A stretch of DNA of 64,000 bases from an uncultured Sulfitobacter sp. (GTDB taxonomy: Bacteria; Pseudomonadota; Alphaproteobacteria; Rhodobacterales; Rhodobacteraceae). The DNA is taken from assembly GCA_947501805.1 (NCBI GenBank), contig CANMXJ010000003.1, forward strand, positions 1 through 64,000. The letters are read 5' to 3'. The notes beneath the pieces are model-generated. The model saw nothing but the letters and a program-made list of their open reading frames with translations. It was not told the origin of the DNA and searched no databases. Each line of letters starts with the position of its first letter. The first letter of the stretch is position 1. Both the position numbers and the translations under genes were made by a program. Shown here one piece after another: positions 1-9,331 of the stretch.

Positions 1-228
1 AAACGCCACGACATCGACATGTACGCCGACGGCCACAAGGTCCGCGGTGCCCCCAAACTCCCCCTCAACATGCTCGATGCCCTGCGCGAATACGACAAAG
101 ACAAAGGCCTCAAAGCCGCCATGGGAGAAGACTTCTCCGCTGCATACCTCAAAATGAAACAGGCAGAATGGAACGACTTCTCAACACACTTCTCACAATG
201 GGAAAAAGACAACACTCTCGATATATAA
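1..228 (+). CDS. gmaS: C-terminal fragment of a glutamine synthetase-family enzyme, probably gamma-glutamylmethylamide synthetase
   Basis: Only the last 75 codons are in the window; the frame is open from base 1. The tail (IDMYADGHKV, PKLPLNMLDALR, ending WEKDNTLDI) resembles the C terminus of glutamine synthetase-like proteins of Rhodobacterales, including GMAS, which ligates methylamine to glutamate. The catalytic region is not visible, so GMAS cannot be separated from an ordinary or type III glutamine synthetase by sequence. The GMAS call rests on the neighbour: tmm follows 50 bp downstream on the same strand with no terminator between, as expected for a methylated-amine gene set. Confidence 0.6.
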   Translation, partial: KRHDIDMYADGHKVRGAPKLPLNMLDALREYDKDKGLKAAMGEDFSAAYLKMKQAEWNDFSTHFSQWEKDNTLDI

Positions 229-278
229 AAAACGGGTGTCAGCATCGGAATTTCAACTAAAAACCTGGAGACATATTC

Positions 279-1616
279 ATGACCAAACGTGTAGCAATCA
301 TCGGTGCAGGCCCCTCCGGCCTTGCACAACTTCGCGCCTTTCAATCTGCTAAAGAGGGTGGGGCAGAGATTCCAGAAATCGTTTGCTTTGAAAAGCAATC
401 CAATTGGGGTGGCCTGTGGAACTACACATGGCGCACGGGTCTGGATCAATACGGCGAACCTGTGCACGGTTCCATGTACCGTTACCTTTGGTCGAACGGC
501 CCGAAGGAAGGTCTCGAGTTTGCGGATTATTCTTTTGAGGAGCATTTCGGCAAGCAGATCGCCAGCTATCCGCCACGTGCTGTTCTGTTTGACTATATCG
601 AAGGTCGCGTCAAGAAAGCCGGTGTGCGCGATATGATCCGCTTTGAAACCGTGGTGCGCAGTGTGGATGAAACGGCGGATGGTAAGTTTACGGTCCGTGT
701 TCAGAACCTCCCGGAAGACCGCGAATACGAAGAAACCTTTGATCATGTTATCTGTGCCTCCGGTCACTTCTCGACGCCAAATGTACCTGAGTTCCCCGGA
801 TTCGAATCCTTTAAGGGCCGTGTCTTGCATGCGCATGATTTCCGCGATGCTTTGGAATTCAAGGACATGGACCTGCTCTTGATCGGCACATCCTATTCCG
901 CCGAAGACATCGGATCACAGTGCTGGAAATACGGGGCGAAATCGATCACGGTCAGCCACCGCACCGCACCTATGGGTTATGACTGGCCTGACAACTGGAA
1001 AGAAGTGCCTCTGCTGACCCATGTTGACGGCAATACCGCGCATTTCAAAGATGGCACATCACGCGATGTAGATGCGATTATCCTGTGCACCGGCTATCGC
1101 CACCACTTCCCGTTCATGGTGGATTCTCTGCGTCTGCGCACAGCAAACCGGCTTGCCACGGCAGATCTCTACAAGGGGGTCGCATATATCGACAATCCAA
1201 ACGTGTTCTATCTTGGCATGCAGGATCAGTGGTTCACGTTTAACATGTTTGATGTACAGGCATGGTGGGCGCGTGATGTAATCTTGGGTCGTATCGACCT
1301 ACCGTCCAAAGCCGAAATGCAGGCCGATGTAGAGGATCGTGTTGCCCGTGAAGACGCGGGTGAGGATGACTATGATGCGATCTGGTATCAAGGCAACTAC
1401 GTGAAAGAGATGATGGAACTAACAGATTATCCCAGCTTTGACGTTGATGGGGCCTGTGAGGCGTTCAAGGCATGGAAGGGTCACAAAAAGACCAACATCA
1501 TGACGTTCCGCGACAATGCCTATAAATCCGTGATTACCGGAACGATGGCACCCAAGCACCACACGGTCTGGAAAGATGCGCTTGATGACAGCCTTGAGGT
1601 CTATCTCAAGAACTGA
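279..1616 (+). CDS. tmm: Trimethylamine monooxygenase (flavin-containing monooxygenase)
   Basis: A 445-residue class B flavoprotein monooxygenase expected to oxidise trimethylamine to its N-oxide using NADPH and O2. The FAD site GAGPSG is at residues 9-14, the FMO signature [11 protein letters not shown] near residue 185, the NADPH site GTSYSAED near 208, and a late [10 protein letters not shown] motif near 270. The length matches bacterial Tmm and is shorter than eukaryotic FMOs. The start ATG has GGAG eight bases upstream. It follows the GMAS-like gene and faces tdm, whose product consumes the N-oxide, which strongly favours Tmm over another FMO. Related FMOs can also oxidise dimethyl sulfide. 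Confidence 0.93.
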   Translation: MTKRVAIIGAGPSGLAQLRAFQSAKEGGAEIPEIVCFEKQSNWGGLWNYTWRTGLDQYGEPVHGSMYRYLWSNGPKEGLEFADYSFEEHFGKQIASYPPRAVLFDYIEGRVKKAGVRDMIRFETVVRSVDETADGKFTVRVQNLPEDREYEETFDHVICASGHFSTPNVPEFPGFESFKGRVLHAHDFRDALEFKDMDLLLIGTSYSAEDIGSQCWKYGAKSITVSHRTAPMGYDWPDNWKEVPLLTHVDGNTAHFKDGTSRDVDAIILCTGYRHHFPFMVDSLRLRTANRLATADLYKGVAYIDNPNVFYLGMQDQWFTFNMFDVQAWWARDVILGRIDLPSKAEMQADVEDRVAREDAGEDDYDAIWYQGNYVKEMMELTDYPSFDVDGACEAFKAWKGHKKTNIMTFRDNAYKSVITGTMAPKHHTVWKDALDDSLEVYLKN

Positions 1617-1627
1617 CCTGAAAACCA

Positions 1628-1655
1628 CTGCTGGCCTGGATCATCGGGCCAGCAG
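1628..1655. terminator. Stem-loop between convergent tmm and the unknown secreted-protein gene
   Basis: A perfect 9-bp inverted repeat (CTGCTGGCC and GGCCAGCAG, 10-base loop) lies 11 bp after the tmm stop and 93 bp after the stop of the opposing gene. There is no T tract on either side, so it is a candidate bidirectional or Rho-assisted terminator only. Confidence 0.5.
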
Positions 1656-1748
1656 ATTACTCTGGAGATTCGCGCGTGCCAACTTGGATTGCGGCATACC
1701 TGCGGAACAAGGACGTTTCTGGATGGTGAAGGCGGACAGAAGCACGCT

Positions 1749-2528
1749 TTAGCGCAAGCTTTCTGCGCGAAGGAAAACAAAGGTCTGTTGCAAAGCACCT
1801 TTGTCTTTCAGGGAGGCTGTGATTGCCGCCTTATCTGAGGTGAATAGCCGCAGATCATAGGAGTCAGGGTGGTTGACCCCCTGCCCGCTAGACACCGTTA
1901 TCCCCTTATCAAAACACTGCGCAAGATTGAGCAGAAGCGTATCGAAGTTCTGTCGTGCTGCAACAGAGCGATACGCAAAAGGCCAACTGCAGTGCACCGA
2001 TTGCGCCCCGCCGGTAGCAATGGAGCGGCTGCATGTGGCATGCGGCGTATCTGGAAAATCGACATCAACAGTCACCGTTGTTTCAGTGCTGTCCAGATGT
2101 TCCGCAAATCGTGAAATCTGACCGCAGAATGGATTTTCCTGTTCTGTGTTTACCAGTTGCTGTCCTTCGACAACGGCAAATGGTGTTGGCGGTGTTTTCT
2201 TGCTGACCCAAAAATAATCGCCAGCATATTCCATGACATACCAACCTTCCCACGCTGCATCGCGCGGCCAAATGCTTTGGTATTCGTCGCGTTCTGGATC
2301 AATACGCCATTGTCCCAAAGCCGACCGCATCCCGTCTTGGGCAAAGATTGTTGTCCCATCCGCATCAAAAAACTGGCGGTAGGTGGTCCCATCCCATTTC
2401 CCGACAACGGTATTTCCGGACAGGAGTGCTTCGATTTCATTCGCCTTCAGCTTGACAGATTGGGCAGCGGCACCACCTGCCGCCATGCACAACAATGCAA
2501 TCATCAGAAGTGTTCGGATCAACCTCAA
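1749..2528 (-). CDS. Secreted protein of unknown function
   Basis: A 259-residue protein with a clear N-terminal signal peptide (MRLIRTLLMIALLCMAAGGAAAQ, written here only as a hydrophobic core at residues 4-20 and a likely AAAQ cleavage site near 23). The following segment (LLSGNTVVGKW, FFDADGTTIFAQDG) resembles small secreted proteins with a lipocalin-like start. Four cysteines in the mature part could form disulfides. The gene overlaps the stop of the truncated-haemoglobin gene by 4 bp, so it is the third gene of the tdm operon and probably co-expressed with it. No catalytic motif was recognised and no function is proposed. Confidence 0.75.
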   Translation of the reverse strand: MRLIRTLLMIALLCMAAGGAAAQSVKLKANEIEALLSGNTVVGKWDGTTYRQFFDADGTTIFAQDGMRSALGQWRIDPERDEYQSIWPRDAAWEGWYVMEYAGDYFWVSKKTPPTPFAVVEGQQLVNTEQENPFCGQISRFAEHLDSTETTVTVDVDFPDTPHATCSRSIATGGAQSVHCSWPFAYRSVAARQNFDTLLLNLAQCFDKGITVSSGQGVNHPDSYDLRLFTSDKAAITASLKDKGALQQTFVFLRAESLR

Positions 2529-2926
2529 GCGCCGGGCACCTTGCCGTCATTGACCAGCATCAATGCCACCCGTCGCAAGGTCGCACGTAACCTGTCAATA
2601 TGCGAGCCGGTATGGTCCAGATCATTCAGGGTACGGTCCATAATGGACAGCCAGTCTTCGGCATCCTGTTCGAAAATCGGGATATGCGCGTGAATTTCCT
2701 TCACGTTCATATGCCGGTGTTTTTCGAGGTAGTATTTCCGCCCACCCATAAACCCTGACAAGAAGTTGAACTGCTCGATCCGCGTCTGCGCAATACCATG
2801 GTGCTTGAGGTGCAATGACATGATCTGGCGACCTTCCGGAATGCTCTCAACCAGATCATAGAAATGCTCGACCAACTCGCGCAGAGCGTCTTCACCACCA
2901 ATCTTGTCAAGAACAGTCTGGGTCAT
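2525..2926 (-). CDS. Truncated (group II-like) haemoglobin
   Basis: A 133-residue protein with the 2/2 globin pattern: GGEDALRELVEHFYDLV at the N terminus, an FLSGFMGGRKYYLEKH segment, then HMNVKEIHAHIPI, whose histidine is expected to be the proximal haem ligand. Group II truncated globins bind O2 or NO and often act in detoxification or oxygen supply. Its ATG overlaps the tdm stop by 4 bp, so translation should be coupled to that of the TMAO demethylase. A role in oxygen or haem supply linked to methylamine metabolism is inference. Confidence 0.88.
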   Translation of the reverse strand: MTQTVLDKIGGEDALRELVEHFYDLVESIPEGRQIMSLHLKHHGIAQTRIEQFNFLSGFMGGRKYYLEKHRHMNVKEIHAHIPIFEQDAEDWLSIMDRTLNDLDHTGSHIDRLRATLRRVALMLVNDGKVPGA

Positions 2927-5295
2927 GAGCGCGGACGCTCCTTTCCGGGATCATAAGCAGCAAGCGTCGGAGCGACGACCGCGGGAAGGCGTTTTTGATG
3001 GCCGTCCAGCTTGCCAACCTCCAGCGCCGTGCCCGGTTCGGCATGAGCGACATCAATACGGGCGAGGGCGACGTTCTTGCCCAACAACGGAGAGCGCAGC
3101 GCAGAAGTGATTTCACCTACCTGCGCACGGCCGACATGGATGCAATCGCCATGCCCGACATCAACGGCACTGTCGATCTCAAGGCCAACCAGCTTGCGCT
3201 GTGGATGCTCTTTGCGCCGGATCAGCGCATCGCGCCCAATAAAATCATCCGGTTTGGATTTGAGCGGCACTGTAAAGCCAACGCCAGCCTCAAACGGGTC
3301 AGTCTGATCGCTAAAGTCATATCCGGCAAAGATCAGGCCCGCTTCAATGCGCACCATGTCCAGTGCTTCCAGACCCATTGGCTTTAGCCCGTGATCCTTA
3401 CCCGCCTCCCAGATGGCGTCAAAAATTTCGGCGCAATCCTTGGGGTGACACATGACTTCATAGCCCAACTCGCCAGTGTAGCCGGTACGGGACAGCACAA
3501 AGGGTGTGCCGCTTTCGTCATTCAGGCGTGCGGGCGTAAAGCGGAACCAGCCAAGTTGGTCAAATTCGGGATTATGCGGTGCAGTCCAGACAATCTTGCG
3601 CAGCAGATCACGGGATTCCGGTCCTTGCACGGCGACATTGTGCATCTGATCCGTGGAGGAGCGCACCAGAACCTTGAGGCCCAGTTTTTCGGCCTGCTCG
3701 CGAATCCACTCGCCGCCGTAATCGGACCCGCCAATCCAGCGGAAATTGTCTTTGCCCAGTCGGAAAACTGTACCATCGTCGATCATACCGCCATGTTCGT
3801 AACACATCGCAGTATAGACAACGGCTCCGACGGCCAGTGTCTTCATGTTGCGGGTGAACACATATTGGCACAATGCTTCGGCGTCCGGTCCTGTGATTTC
3901 GAACTTGCGCAGCGGGCTAAGATCAAGAATCACCGCCTTTTGACGACAGGCGTGATATTCCTCGATCGGGCCCGTCTCGGCGTAGCAGCTGGCCAGCCAG
4001 TAGCCCTGATACTCGATGAAATTGCGGGTGTGCTTGGCAAAGCTGTCATGGAAGCCGGTTTGCTTGGTCATCTTCATTTCCGAATCTGGAGTGGGCCGGT
4101 ACGCAACCGAGCGTTGAAAGGTTTCTTTGCCGCTGTAGGTGCGGACGTGAATGTCGGTGGGGTTCCAGCCATTGGCAGCCGTCGTGTCGTCAGGACAGGC
4201 CGAGCTGACACACACAATATCGGTCAATGCACGCAGCAGCACATAATCACCGGGGCGCGACCATGGTTCGTCCGTGTACATGACCCCGTGATCGTCAATA
4301 GAGGTGTTGAAGAAAAAGTTGATCGCCATCCAGCCGCGGCGCGGTGCCACGCCATATTCCTCAAGCGCATGGTTGAAGTTGGTCGAACAATTCACGTGAC
4401 CCGGATAGCCAATGTCGTTGTAATATTTCTCGGTGCAGGCCATCGCAAAAGCATCATGACGCCCGCAAGTATCCTGAACAACTTCGACCAGTGGCACCAT
4501 TTCCTGATCATAGTATTTCGCGTGCAAACCCGGCATTGGATAGGCATGCCCCATCAGCGTGCGCGTAGTCGTAACATCCAGCGCGTGCTCGATGCCTTTG
4601 TCCAGCTTACGTGCAGAAAAACATTCGAAATCAGTGCACTGGCGACCATCAACATCCTGGATTTGGATGTAATCACCTGCTTTGACGAAATAGGATTCGG
4701 CAGTAGCGTTGTGAATCCGAATGTCCTCGATTGGCTCAGCCAACGGTGCTGGCAATTCGAACTTTACGTGCGATTTGATCACAGCACGTTTAACCATGAC
4801 AATCAGCGGTGTTGTCGTGTTCTGCGCTTCGGCATCCATTGCGCCACCAGGGGCGGCAATGATCACCACACCGTCACGCTGGACACGCAAGGTTTCCTCG
4901 GCTTTGGCGCGGGTCTCGCTGTCAAACAATCGAATGGCCTGCGCGTCCGCCAGTTCAATTGTGCGGGCATCAAGGCTCATGCGAAAACCACGCAGGGATT
5001 CGTTCGATCCGGTCAGCAACGCGCGCAGCCCATCAGCAGTAGCGTTTGCTGTGGTTCCCAGAATGCCTGCGTCCACTTTCCCTTTGGGATCAGCAGCGAC
5101 AATTTCGGCAACCTGACCGCCCTCATCATTGATGATCGTCAGGGTATCGCCCGTTTCAATCGGGATAAGAACGGCACCTAAGCCCTCAACAACATACCGT
5201 TCGGTACCGGGCGGCAACGAGAACTGTAGCGGTGAAATAATCTTGCTGGGTTTTGGCGGGCCGGGCTGGACCTTTGCGTAGAGATCATCAAGCAT
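2923..5295 (-). CDS. tdm: Trimethylamine-N-oxide demethylase/aldolase
   Basis: A 790-residue two-domain enzyme that converts TMAO to dimethylamine and formaldehyde. The N-terminal half is a DUF1989-type metal-binding domain (GRQCTDFECF, ACPDDTTAANGW; these cysteines are likely zinc ligands). The C-terminal half, from about residue 430, is a GcvT-like tetrahydrofolate domain (RFTPARLNDES, SRTGYTGELGYEV, GLEALDMVRIEAG) that can capture formaldehyde. A longer reading from 5379 is open, but the ATG at 5295 has AAGGA eight bases upstream and begins MLDDLYAKV, so I chose it. It heads an overlapping operon with the globin and the secreted protein, convergent with tmm. Confidence 0.94.
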   Translation of the reverse strand: MLDDLYAKVQPGPPKPSKIISPLQFSLPPGTERYVVEGLGAVLIPIETGDTLTIINDEGGQVAEIVAADPKGKVDAGILGTTANATADGLRALLTGSNESLRGFRMSLDARTIELADAQAIRLFDSETRAKAEETLRVQRDGVVIIAAPGGAMDAEAQNTTTPLIVMVKRAVIKSHVKFELPAPLAEPIEDIRIHNATAESYFVKAGDYIQIQDVDGRQCTDFECFSARKLDKGIEHALDVTTTRTLMGHAYPMPGLHAKYYDQEMVPLVEVVQDTCGRHDAFAMACTEKYYNDIGYPGHVNCSTNFNHALEEYGVAPRRGWMAINFFFNTSIDDHGVMYTDEPWSRPGDYVLLRALTDIVCVSSACPDDTTAANGWNPTDIHVRTYSGKETFQRSVAYRPTPDSEMKMTKQTGFHDSFAKHTRNFIEYQGYWLASCYAETGPIEEYHACRQKAVILDLSPLRKFEITGPDAEALCQYVFTRNMKTLAVGAVVYTAMCYEHGGMIDDGTVFRLGKDNFRWIGGSDYGGEWIREQAEKLGLKVLVRSSTDQMHNVAVQGPESRDLLRKIVWTAPHNPEFDQLGWFRFTPARLNDESGTPFVLSRTGYTGELGYEVMCHPKDCAEIFDAIWEAGKDHGLKPMGLEALDMVRIEAGLIFAGYDFSDQTDPFEAGVGFTVPLKSKPDDFIGRDALIRRKEHPQRKLVGLEIDSAVDVGHGDCIHVGRAQVGEITSALRSPLLGKNVALARIDVAHAEPGTALEVGKLDGHQKRLPAVVAPTLAAYDPGKERPRS

Positions 5296-5432
5296 AGACT
5301 GTCCTTCGTGAGACCCGCAGTTGCATGAGCGGAATAAATATTTATTCAAAAGAATAACGAGCGATTCTGAGTCTCGCAAGCATTGAGGTTAGCTACATTG
5401 AGAAATCTGTCCTGCTTTGAATTGGAAAACAC

Positions 5433-6278
5433 GTGGGAGCGCTAGGTCTGGGGATGATCGCGGCAATTTGCTGGGGCGTACACGACATTCTGGTGCGTCG
5501 CGTGAGCCAGAACACGCCTCTGATGGCGTCGCTCTTGGCCGTGCTTGTTGCGGGAACGCTGCTGCAACTCGGGATCATGACAACAACGGGGAGTTTTGCC
5601 CCTGTCACCGGCGCATCAGCAGGATATGCCATGATTTCTGGCGTGTGTTTTCTGGTGGCCAGCCTCGGACTTTATGGCGCATTCCAGCGTGGCCCTGTCC
5701 GTTTGGTAGCTCCTGTGATCGCAAGCTATCCGATCTTGTCCGTTGGATGGGCCGCTGCGTCCGGAATACCGATTTCGCTTTATGAATGGCTGGCGGTTCT
5801 TAGCATTATAATCGGCGTCTCGGTTGTTGCCATGTTGTCAGACGACAGCACCGCTGAAGTGCCCCCCAAAGGGCTCACCATTCTCTACGCCGTGATCGCA
5901 GCTGTCGGCTTTGCCGGTACATTTGCATTTGGTCAACTGGCCGCCGCGATGACCCATGACCTGCCTGTGATACTGATCACGCGAAGCGTCGCGATTGTGT
6001 TGTTGCTCGGTATTATCGTCGCCAAGTCCCTGCCCCTCTGGCCAGGCCGGTCCGCATTGCCGGTGCTGGCACTGATGGGGTGCGTCGATGGTATCGCGTT
6101 GATGTGTGTCTTATCTGCAGGTGGCTTGCCGGATGCGCAATATGCCGCCGTGGCGTCATCGGTGTTCGGACTATTAACCATCCTGATGGCATGGGCATTC
6201 TTAAAAGAGCAGATGACCTTGCCACAATGGAGCGGGTGCCTGCTCACATTTGTTGCTATTGGTTATCTTGCGCTGTGA
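5433..6278 (+). CDS. EamA/DMT-superfamily permease
   Basis: A 281-residue integral membrane protein with about ten hydrophobic segments and the internal duplication typical of EamA transporters; the second half repeats the first after a hydrophilic linker near residues 135-145 (SDDSTAEVPPKG). The start is a GTG preceded by GGAAAA; an in-frame stop at 5418 rules out any start further upstream. It is divergent from tdm across a 137-bp gap and converges on the GlxA-type regulator 5 bp away. The substrate cannot be read from sequence; a metabolite or amine exporter is possible. Confidence 0.88.
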   Translation: MGALGLGMIAAICWGVHDILVRRVSQNTPLMASLLAVLVAGTLLQLGIMTTTGSFAPVTGASAGYAMISGVCFLVASLGLYGAFQRGPVRLVAPVIASYPILSVGWAAASGIPISLYEWLAVLSIIIGVSVVAMLSDDSTAEVPPKGLTILYAVIAAVGFAGTFAFGQLAAAMTHDLPVILITRSVAIVLLLGIIVAKSLPLWPGRSALPVLALMGCVDGIALMCVLSAGGLPDAQYAAVASSVFGLLTILMAWAFLKEQMTLPQWSGCLLTFVAIGYLAL

Positions 6279-6283
6279 ACCGC

Positions 6284-7312
6284 TCAGGCCTCCTCGAAGC
6301 TCAACAGGCTGATTTTTTCACGTGAACGCATCTTTGAAGGGCTGATCCCGTAGGTATCTTTGACTGCTTTCGCCAAGGCATCGCATGATCCAAATCCGGT
6401 CGCGACAGAAATATCGACCATCGGCAGCAGCGTTTCCTCGATCATCGTGCGCGCGCGCTTGGTGCGCAGACGTTTGTAGAATTTGGCTGGCGTATCATCA
6501 AAGACACGTCTGAAGGCACGTTCAAGGTGGCGCGTGGAAACACCAACACGTGCCGTCAGTTCAGCCATTGTCATCGGTTCGGACAGAGACTCTTCCATCA
6601 GGCGGATCGACTGCGTGACATGCGCGTCAAACAGCCCCTCATTATCGGCGATGTCTTTTGGTTGCTCAGCATCGGACTTGCGGATCGTATGAAGCAGCAA
6701 ACGGTTGCCCAGCTCGGCCACTTGTGGACCTTGCAGGAATGGGGCGATCAAACCGATCACCAGTTCTGCCGTCGCACCAGTCCCCGCCGCAGTAATGATC
6801 CCGTCAGACTTCTCCGAAAAACGAGTGGTCAAATTAGGATGATACCCTGTCTCTGCCAAAGTGGCGATGTCGCGCCAGTGCGTTGTGACCTTACCAGCAG
6901 GCGCATTGGTTTGTTTGATGTAGATCGTTGCGGCATCAGACAGCAGCACCACAGGCAATGCCTTGCGTTGCATCATCCGCGCACGGCGCAGCCAAGCGGG
7001 GTTCGCAGGACCTTTTCCGCCAATCACAATCATCATGTCAGAGAGTTTGCTGTCATCCAACGCTGCTTCGGCCCGCACCATCATGCCTGTGCCACTTGTC
7101 ACAACGCCAGCCGCATCCGAGACAAAACGCCATTTGAAGGCACGCTGTCCCAAAATTTCATTTGCAGCAGTCAGTGTTTGAGTGATGGCAGCAAGTTCCA
7201 GATCGTTGAACCCATGCCCCACAAACAACTCAAATGTCCGAACCAAGCCGTCCGGTGACGGACAGGAATCAACCGAGGTGAATGTTTTAAATCCTGATTG
7301 TCTAAGTTCCAT
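6284..7312 (-). CDS. GlxA-family AraC-type transcriptional regulator (DJ-1/PfpI plus HTH)
   Basis: A 342-residue regulator. Residues about 25-200 form a DJ-1/PfpI-like amidotransferase-fold sensor (FELFVGHGFNDLELAA, VIGGKGPANPAWL). Residues about 230-335 form an AraC DNA-binding domain with two helix-turn-helices (MAELTARVGVSTRHLERAF and VATGFGSCDALAKAVKDTYG). Members of this family control catabolism of glycine betaine, carnitine, arginine and similar amines. Adjacency to tmm/tdm makes a methylated-amine target plausible, but this is inference. The start ATG is 3 bp after a 34-codon ORF, and its GGAG ribosome site lies within the end of that ORF. Confidence 0.9.
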   Translation of the reverse strand: MELRQSGFKTFTSVDSCPSPDGLVRTFELFVGHGFNDLELAAITQTLTAANEILGQRAFKWRFVSDAAGVVTSGTGMMVRAEAALDDSKLSDMMIVIGGKGPANPAWLRRARMMQRKALPVVLLSDAATIYIKQTNAPAGKVTTHWRDIATLAETGYHPNLTTRFSEKSDGIITAAGTGATAELVIGLIAPFLQGPQVAELGNRLLLHTIRKSDAEQPKDIADNEGLFDAHVTQSIRLMEESLSEPMTMAELTARVGVSTRHLERAFRRVFDDTPAKFYKRLRTKRARTMIEETLLPMVDISVATGFGSCDALAKAVKDTYGISPSKMRSREKISLLSFEEA

Positions 7313-7315
7313 CGT

Positions 7316-7420
7316 CTACTCCATCCAACCCGCAACATTTTTTGCCAGATCGGGACAGTCGTCACCGGTCGCTTTGGCCAAGGCCTCAACCGGAAAATGA
7401 ACGAAATCGAAGTCTTTCAT
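7316..7420 (-). CDS. Short 34-residue ORF immediately upstream of the GlxA-type regulator
   Basis: An ATG-initiated 35-codon frame, preceded by a good Shine-Dalgarno (AGGGGTGG, 3-4 bases spacing). The product starts MKDFDFVHFPVEALAK and ends NVAGWME, with one cysteine and no signal or membrane segment. Its stop codon is 3 bp before the regulator ATG, and its last codons contain the regulator ribosome site, so the two should be translationally coupled. It could be a small partner protein or a leader peptide that tunes regulator synthesis. I do not recognise it. Confidence 0.5.
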   Translation of the reverse strand: MKDFDFVHFPVEALAKATGDDCPDLAKNVAGWME

Positions 7421-8096
7421 GGTCCACCCCTGAACAAGCGTCGAACATTTAATATTCCCATTGGTAATTATATTTTCCCAACAGTCAACATTGCATCGTG
7501 TCCGGTCAGCATTGAAATCCCGAGATGCCGCGCCGGAGGGGCGTTCCGTCTGTAACCTGTTTTGGGGCGAAAAAACCGCAAAAAGGTAGAGAAATCCGAT
7601 TGATTTAGCAGTCAGAGAGGGTTTTTCTACAATCTGTTGATGATTATTCAGGTTGTTCTACAAAGCGCGATCTGAATCGGTCTATCTATTATGGATAGAT
7701 TTTCAACAAACCTGCCCAGATTTTCAGGGATTACACCTTCGTTTCGGCCGATACCTTCACCCAAGGGCACAGCATCGGGTCGAGAACTAACAGCGATTCG
7801 CACACCCTGACCAAACCCTCCGAACCAGATCACAGCAGTTTAATTACAAATATTATTGCCGGAATAGCGGAGTGCTGTATTCTCCAAATGGACTGGGTGT
7901 TCCTGACAATTCGCAACCCAAGGGCAACCCGCAAGACATGGTCAATCAGCCGAAGCTGAGTAACGCAGCAGCGGCGCATCGGATAGCCACCCCTGAAAGC
8001 GTTACCAAATCCGTCCCTCTCGTTTCTTATCGTAACATTTTTCTTGTTTCGATCCTACTGATCCCCTAAGTTTGCTTGAACACGAGGGAGCGATTC
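7421..8096. other. 676-bp divergent intergenic region between the regulator unit and the paa operon
   Basis: I see no convincing gene here; the short frames lack ribosome sites or family resemblance. The region is more AT-rich than its surroundings near 7440-7480 and 7560-7700. It holds paired repeats at 7625-7699 (listed separately) and must contain the promoters of both divergent units. No clear sigma-70 hexamer pair stood out before the thiolase gene. Confidence 0.6.
7625..7699. promoter_or_regulatory. Direct repeats and inverted repeat, candidate regulator-binding sites
   Basis: TTCTACAA occurs at 7625-7632 and again at 7656-7663, 31 bp apart, which is three helical turns. A 6-bp inverted repeat TCTATC-N7-GATAGA follows at 7681-7699. 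Direct repeats on one helix face suit AraC-type proteins and the inverted repeat suits a dimeric repressor, but which protein binds is unknown. Confidence 0.4.
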
Positions 8097-9299
8097 ATGA
8101 CAGCATTTATCTGCGATGCGCAGCGTACACCAATCGGACGTTTCGGTGGTGCACTTGCATCCGTTCGCGCCGACGATCTTGCGGCCGTGCCAATAGCCGC
8201 ATTGATGGCGCGCAATCCCGACGTCGATTGGTCCCGTGTGGATGATGTGATTTATGGCTGTGCCAACCAAGCGGGTGAAGACAACCGCAATGTGGCGCGC
8301 ATGGCGGCGCTGTTGGCGGGTCTGCCTGTGGATGTTCCCGGCTCTACAGTTAACCGTTTGTGCGCGTCTGGTATGGACGCCGTTGGCAACGCGGCCCGCG
8401 CCATTCGTGCAGGCGACATGGATCTGGCGATTGCAGGTGGTGTCGAAAGCATGACGCGCGCGCCGTTTGTGATGCCCAAGGCCGAAACCGCCTTTTCACG
8501 CAACAACGCGGTCTATGATACAACAATTGGCTGGCGCTTTGTGAACCCCAAGATGAAGGCGCAATATGGCGTCGATTCAATGCCGCAGACCGCTGACAAC
8601 GTGGCAGAGGATTATGAGGTCAACCGAGCCGATCAGGACGCCTTTGCCCACCGCAGCCAGCAACGCTGGGCCGCTGCCGATGCCGCAGGTATATTTGACG
8701 AGGAAATCGCCCCCGTCACGATCCCGCAGCGCAAGGGTGATCCGGTTGTGGTCAGCAAGGACGAACATCCGCGCCCCGATACCAAACTTGAAAAACTCGG
8801 CCAGTTGCGCGGCATCAATGGCCCTGACTTGACGGTCACTGCCGGCAACGCTTCCGGTGTGAACGACGGTGCCGCCGCGATGCTGATCGCGTCTGAGCAG
8901 GGTATGAAGGATCACGGGTTGTCCCCGATCGCCCGTGTTGTCGCCATGTCCGCCGCTGGCGTTGAGCCGCGCGTGATGGGCATCGGCCCGATCCCGGCCT
9001 GTCAAAAGGTACTCGCCCGCGCAGGTTTGACCATTGATCAGATGGACGTGATCGAATTGAACGAAGCTTTTGCATCCCAAGGTATCGCCACATTGCGCGC
9101 GCTGGGCGTTGCTGATGACGCACCGCATGTGAACGCAAACGGTGGAGCGATTGCCATCGGCCATCCTCTTGGCATGTCCGGCGCACGCCTCGTGATGGCC
9201 GCTGCATTACAACTAAAGCGGACGGGCGGAAAATATGCGCTATGTACGATGTGTGTTGGTGTGGGGCAGGGTGTTGCGCTCATACTGGAGCGCACATGA
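8097..9299 (+). CDS. paaJ: 3-oxoadipyl-CoA/acetyl-CoA acyltransferase (thiolase) of the phenylacetate pathway
   Basis: A 400-residue thiolase that would cleave 3-oxoadipyl-CoA to succinyl-CoA and acetyl-CoA. The acylated cysteine lies in NRLCASGMDAV near residue 90, the GHPLGMSGARL histidine near 355, and the second cysteine in CTMCVGVGQG near 385. I chose the ATG at 8097 because GAGGGAG precedes it by seven bases; the frame is open to 8076. It is the first gene of a plus-strand operon with paaABCD and paaZ, which supports PaaJ/PcaF over a biosynthetic thiolase. Confidence 0.9.
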   Translation: MTAFICDAQRTPIGRFGGALASVRADDLAAVPIAALMARNPDVDWSRVDDVIYGCANQAGEDNRNVARMAALLAGLPVDVPGSTVNRLCASGMDAVGNAARAIRAGDMDLAIAGGVESMTRAPFVMPKAETAFSRNNAVYDTTIGWRFVNPKMKAQYGVDSMPQTADNVAEDYEVNRADQDAFAHRSQQRWAAADAAGIFDEEIAPVTIPQRKGDPVVVSKDEHPRPDTKLEKLGQLRGINGPDLTVTAGNASGVNDGAAAMLIASEQGMKDHGLSPIARVVAMSAAGVEPRVMGIGPIPACQKVLARAGLTIDQMDVIELNEAFASQGIATLRALGVADDAPHVNANGGAIAIGHPLGMSGARLVMAAALQLKRTGGKYALCTMCVGVGQGVALILERT

Positions 9300-9331
9300 A
9301 ACGAATTCTCATTCTTGAAAGGACCTGAACG

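Noticed and set aside
3391..5181. 596-codon open frame antisense to tdm
   Set aside because: It overlaps the whole of a well-supported enzyme gene, has no ribosome site and no family resemblance; a codon-bias shadow.
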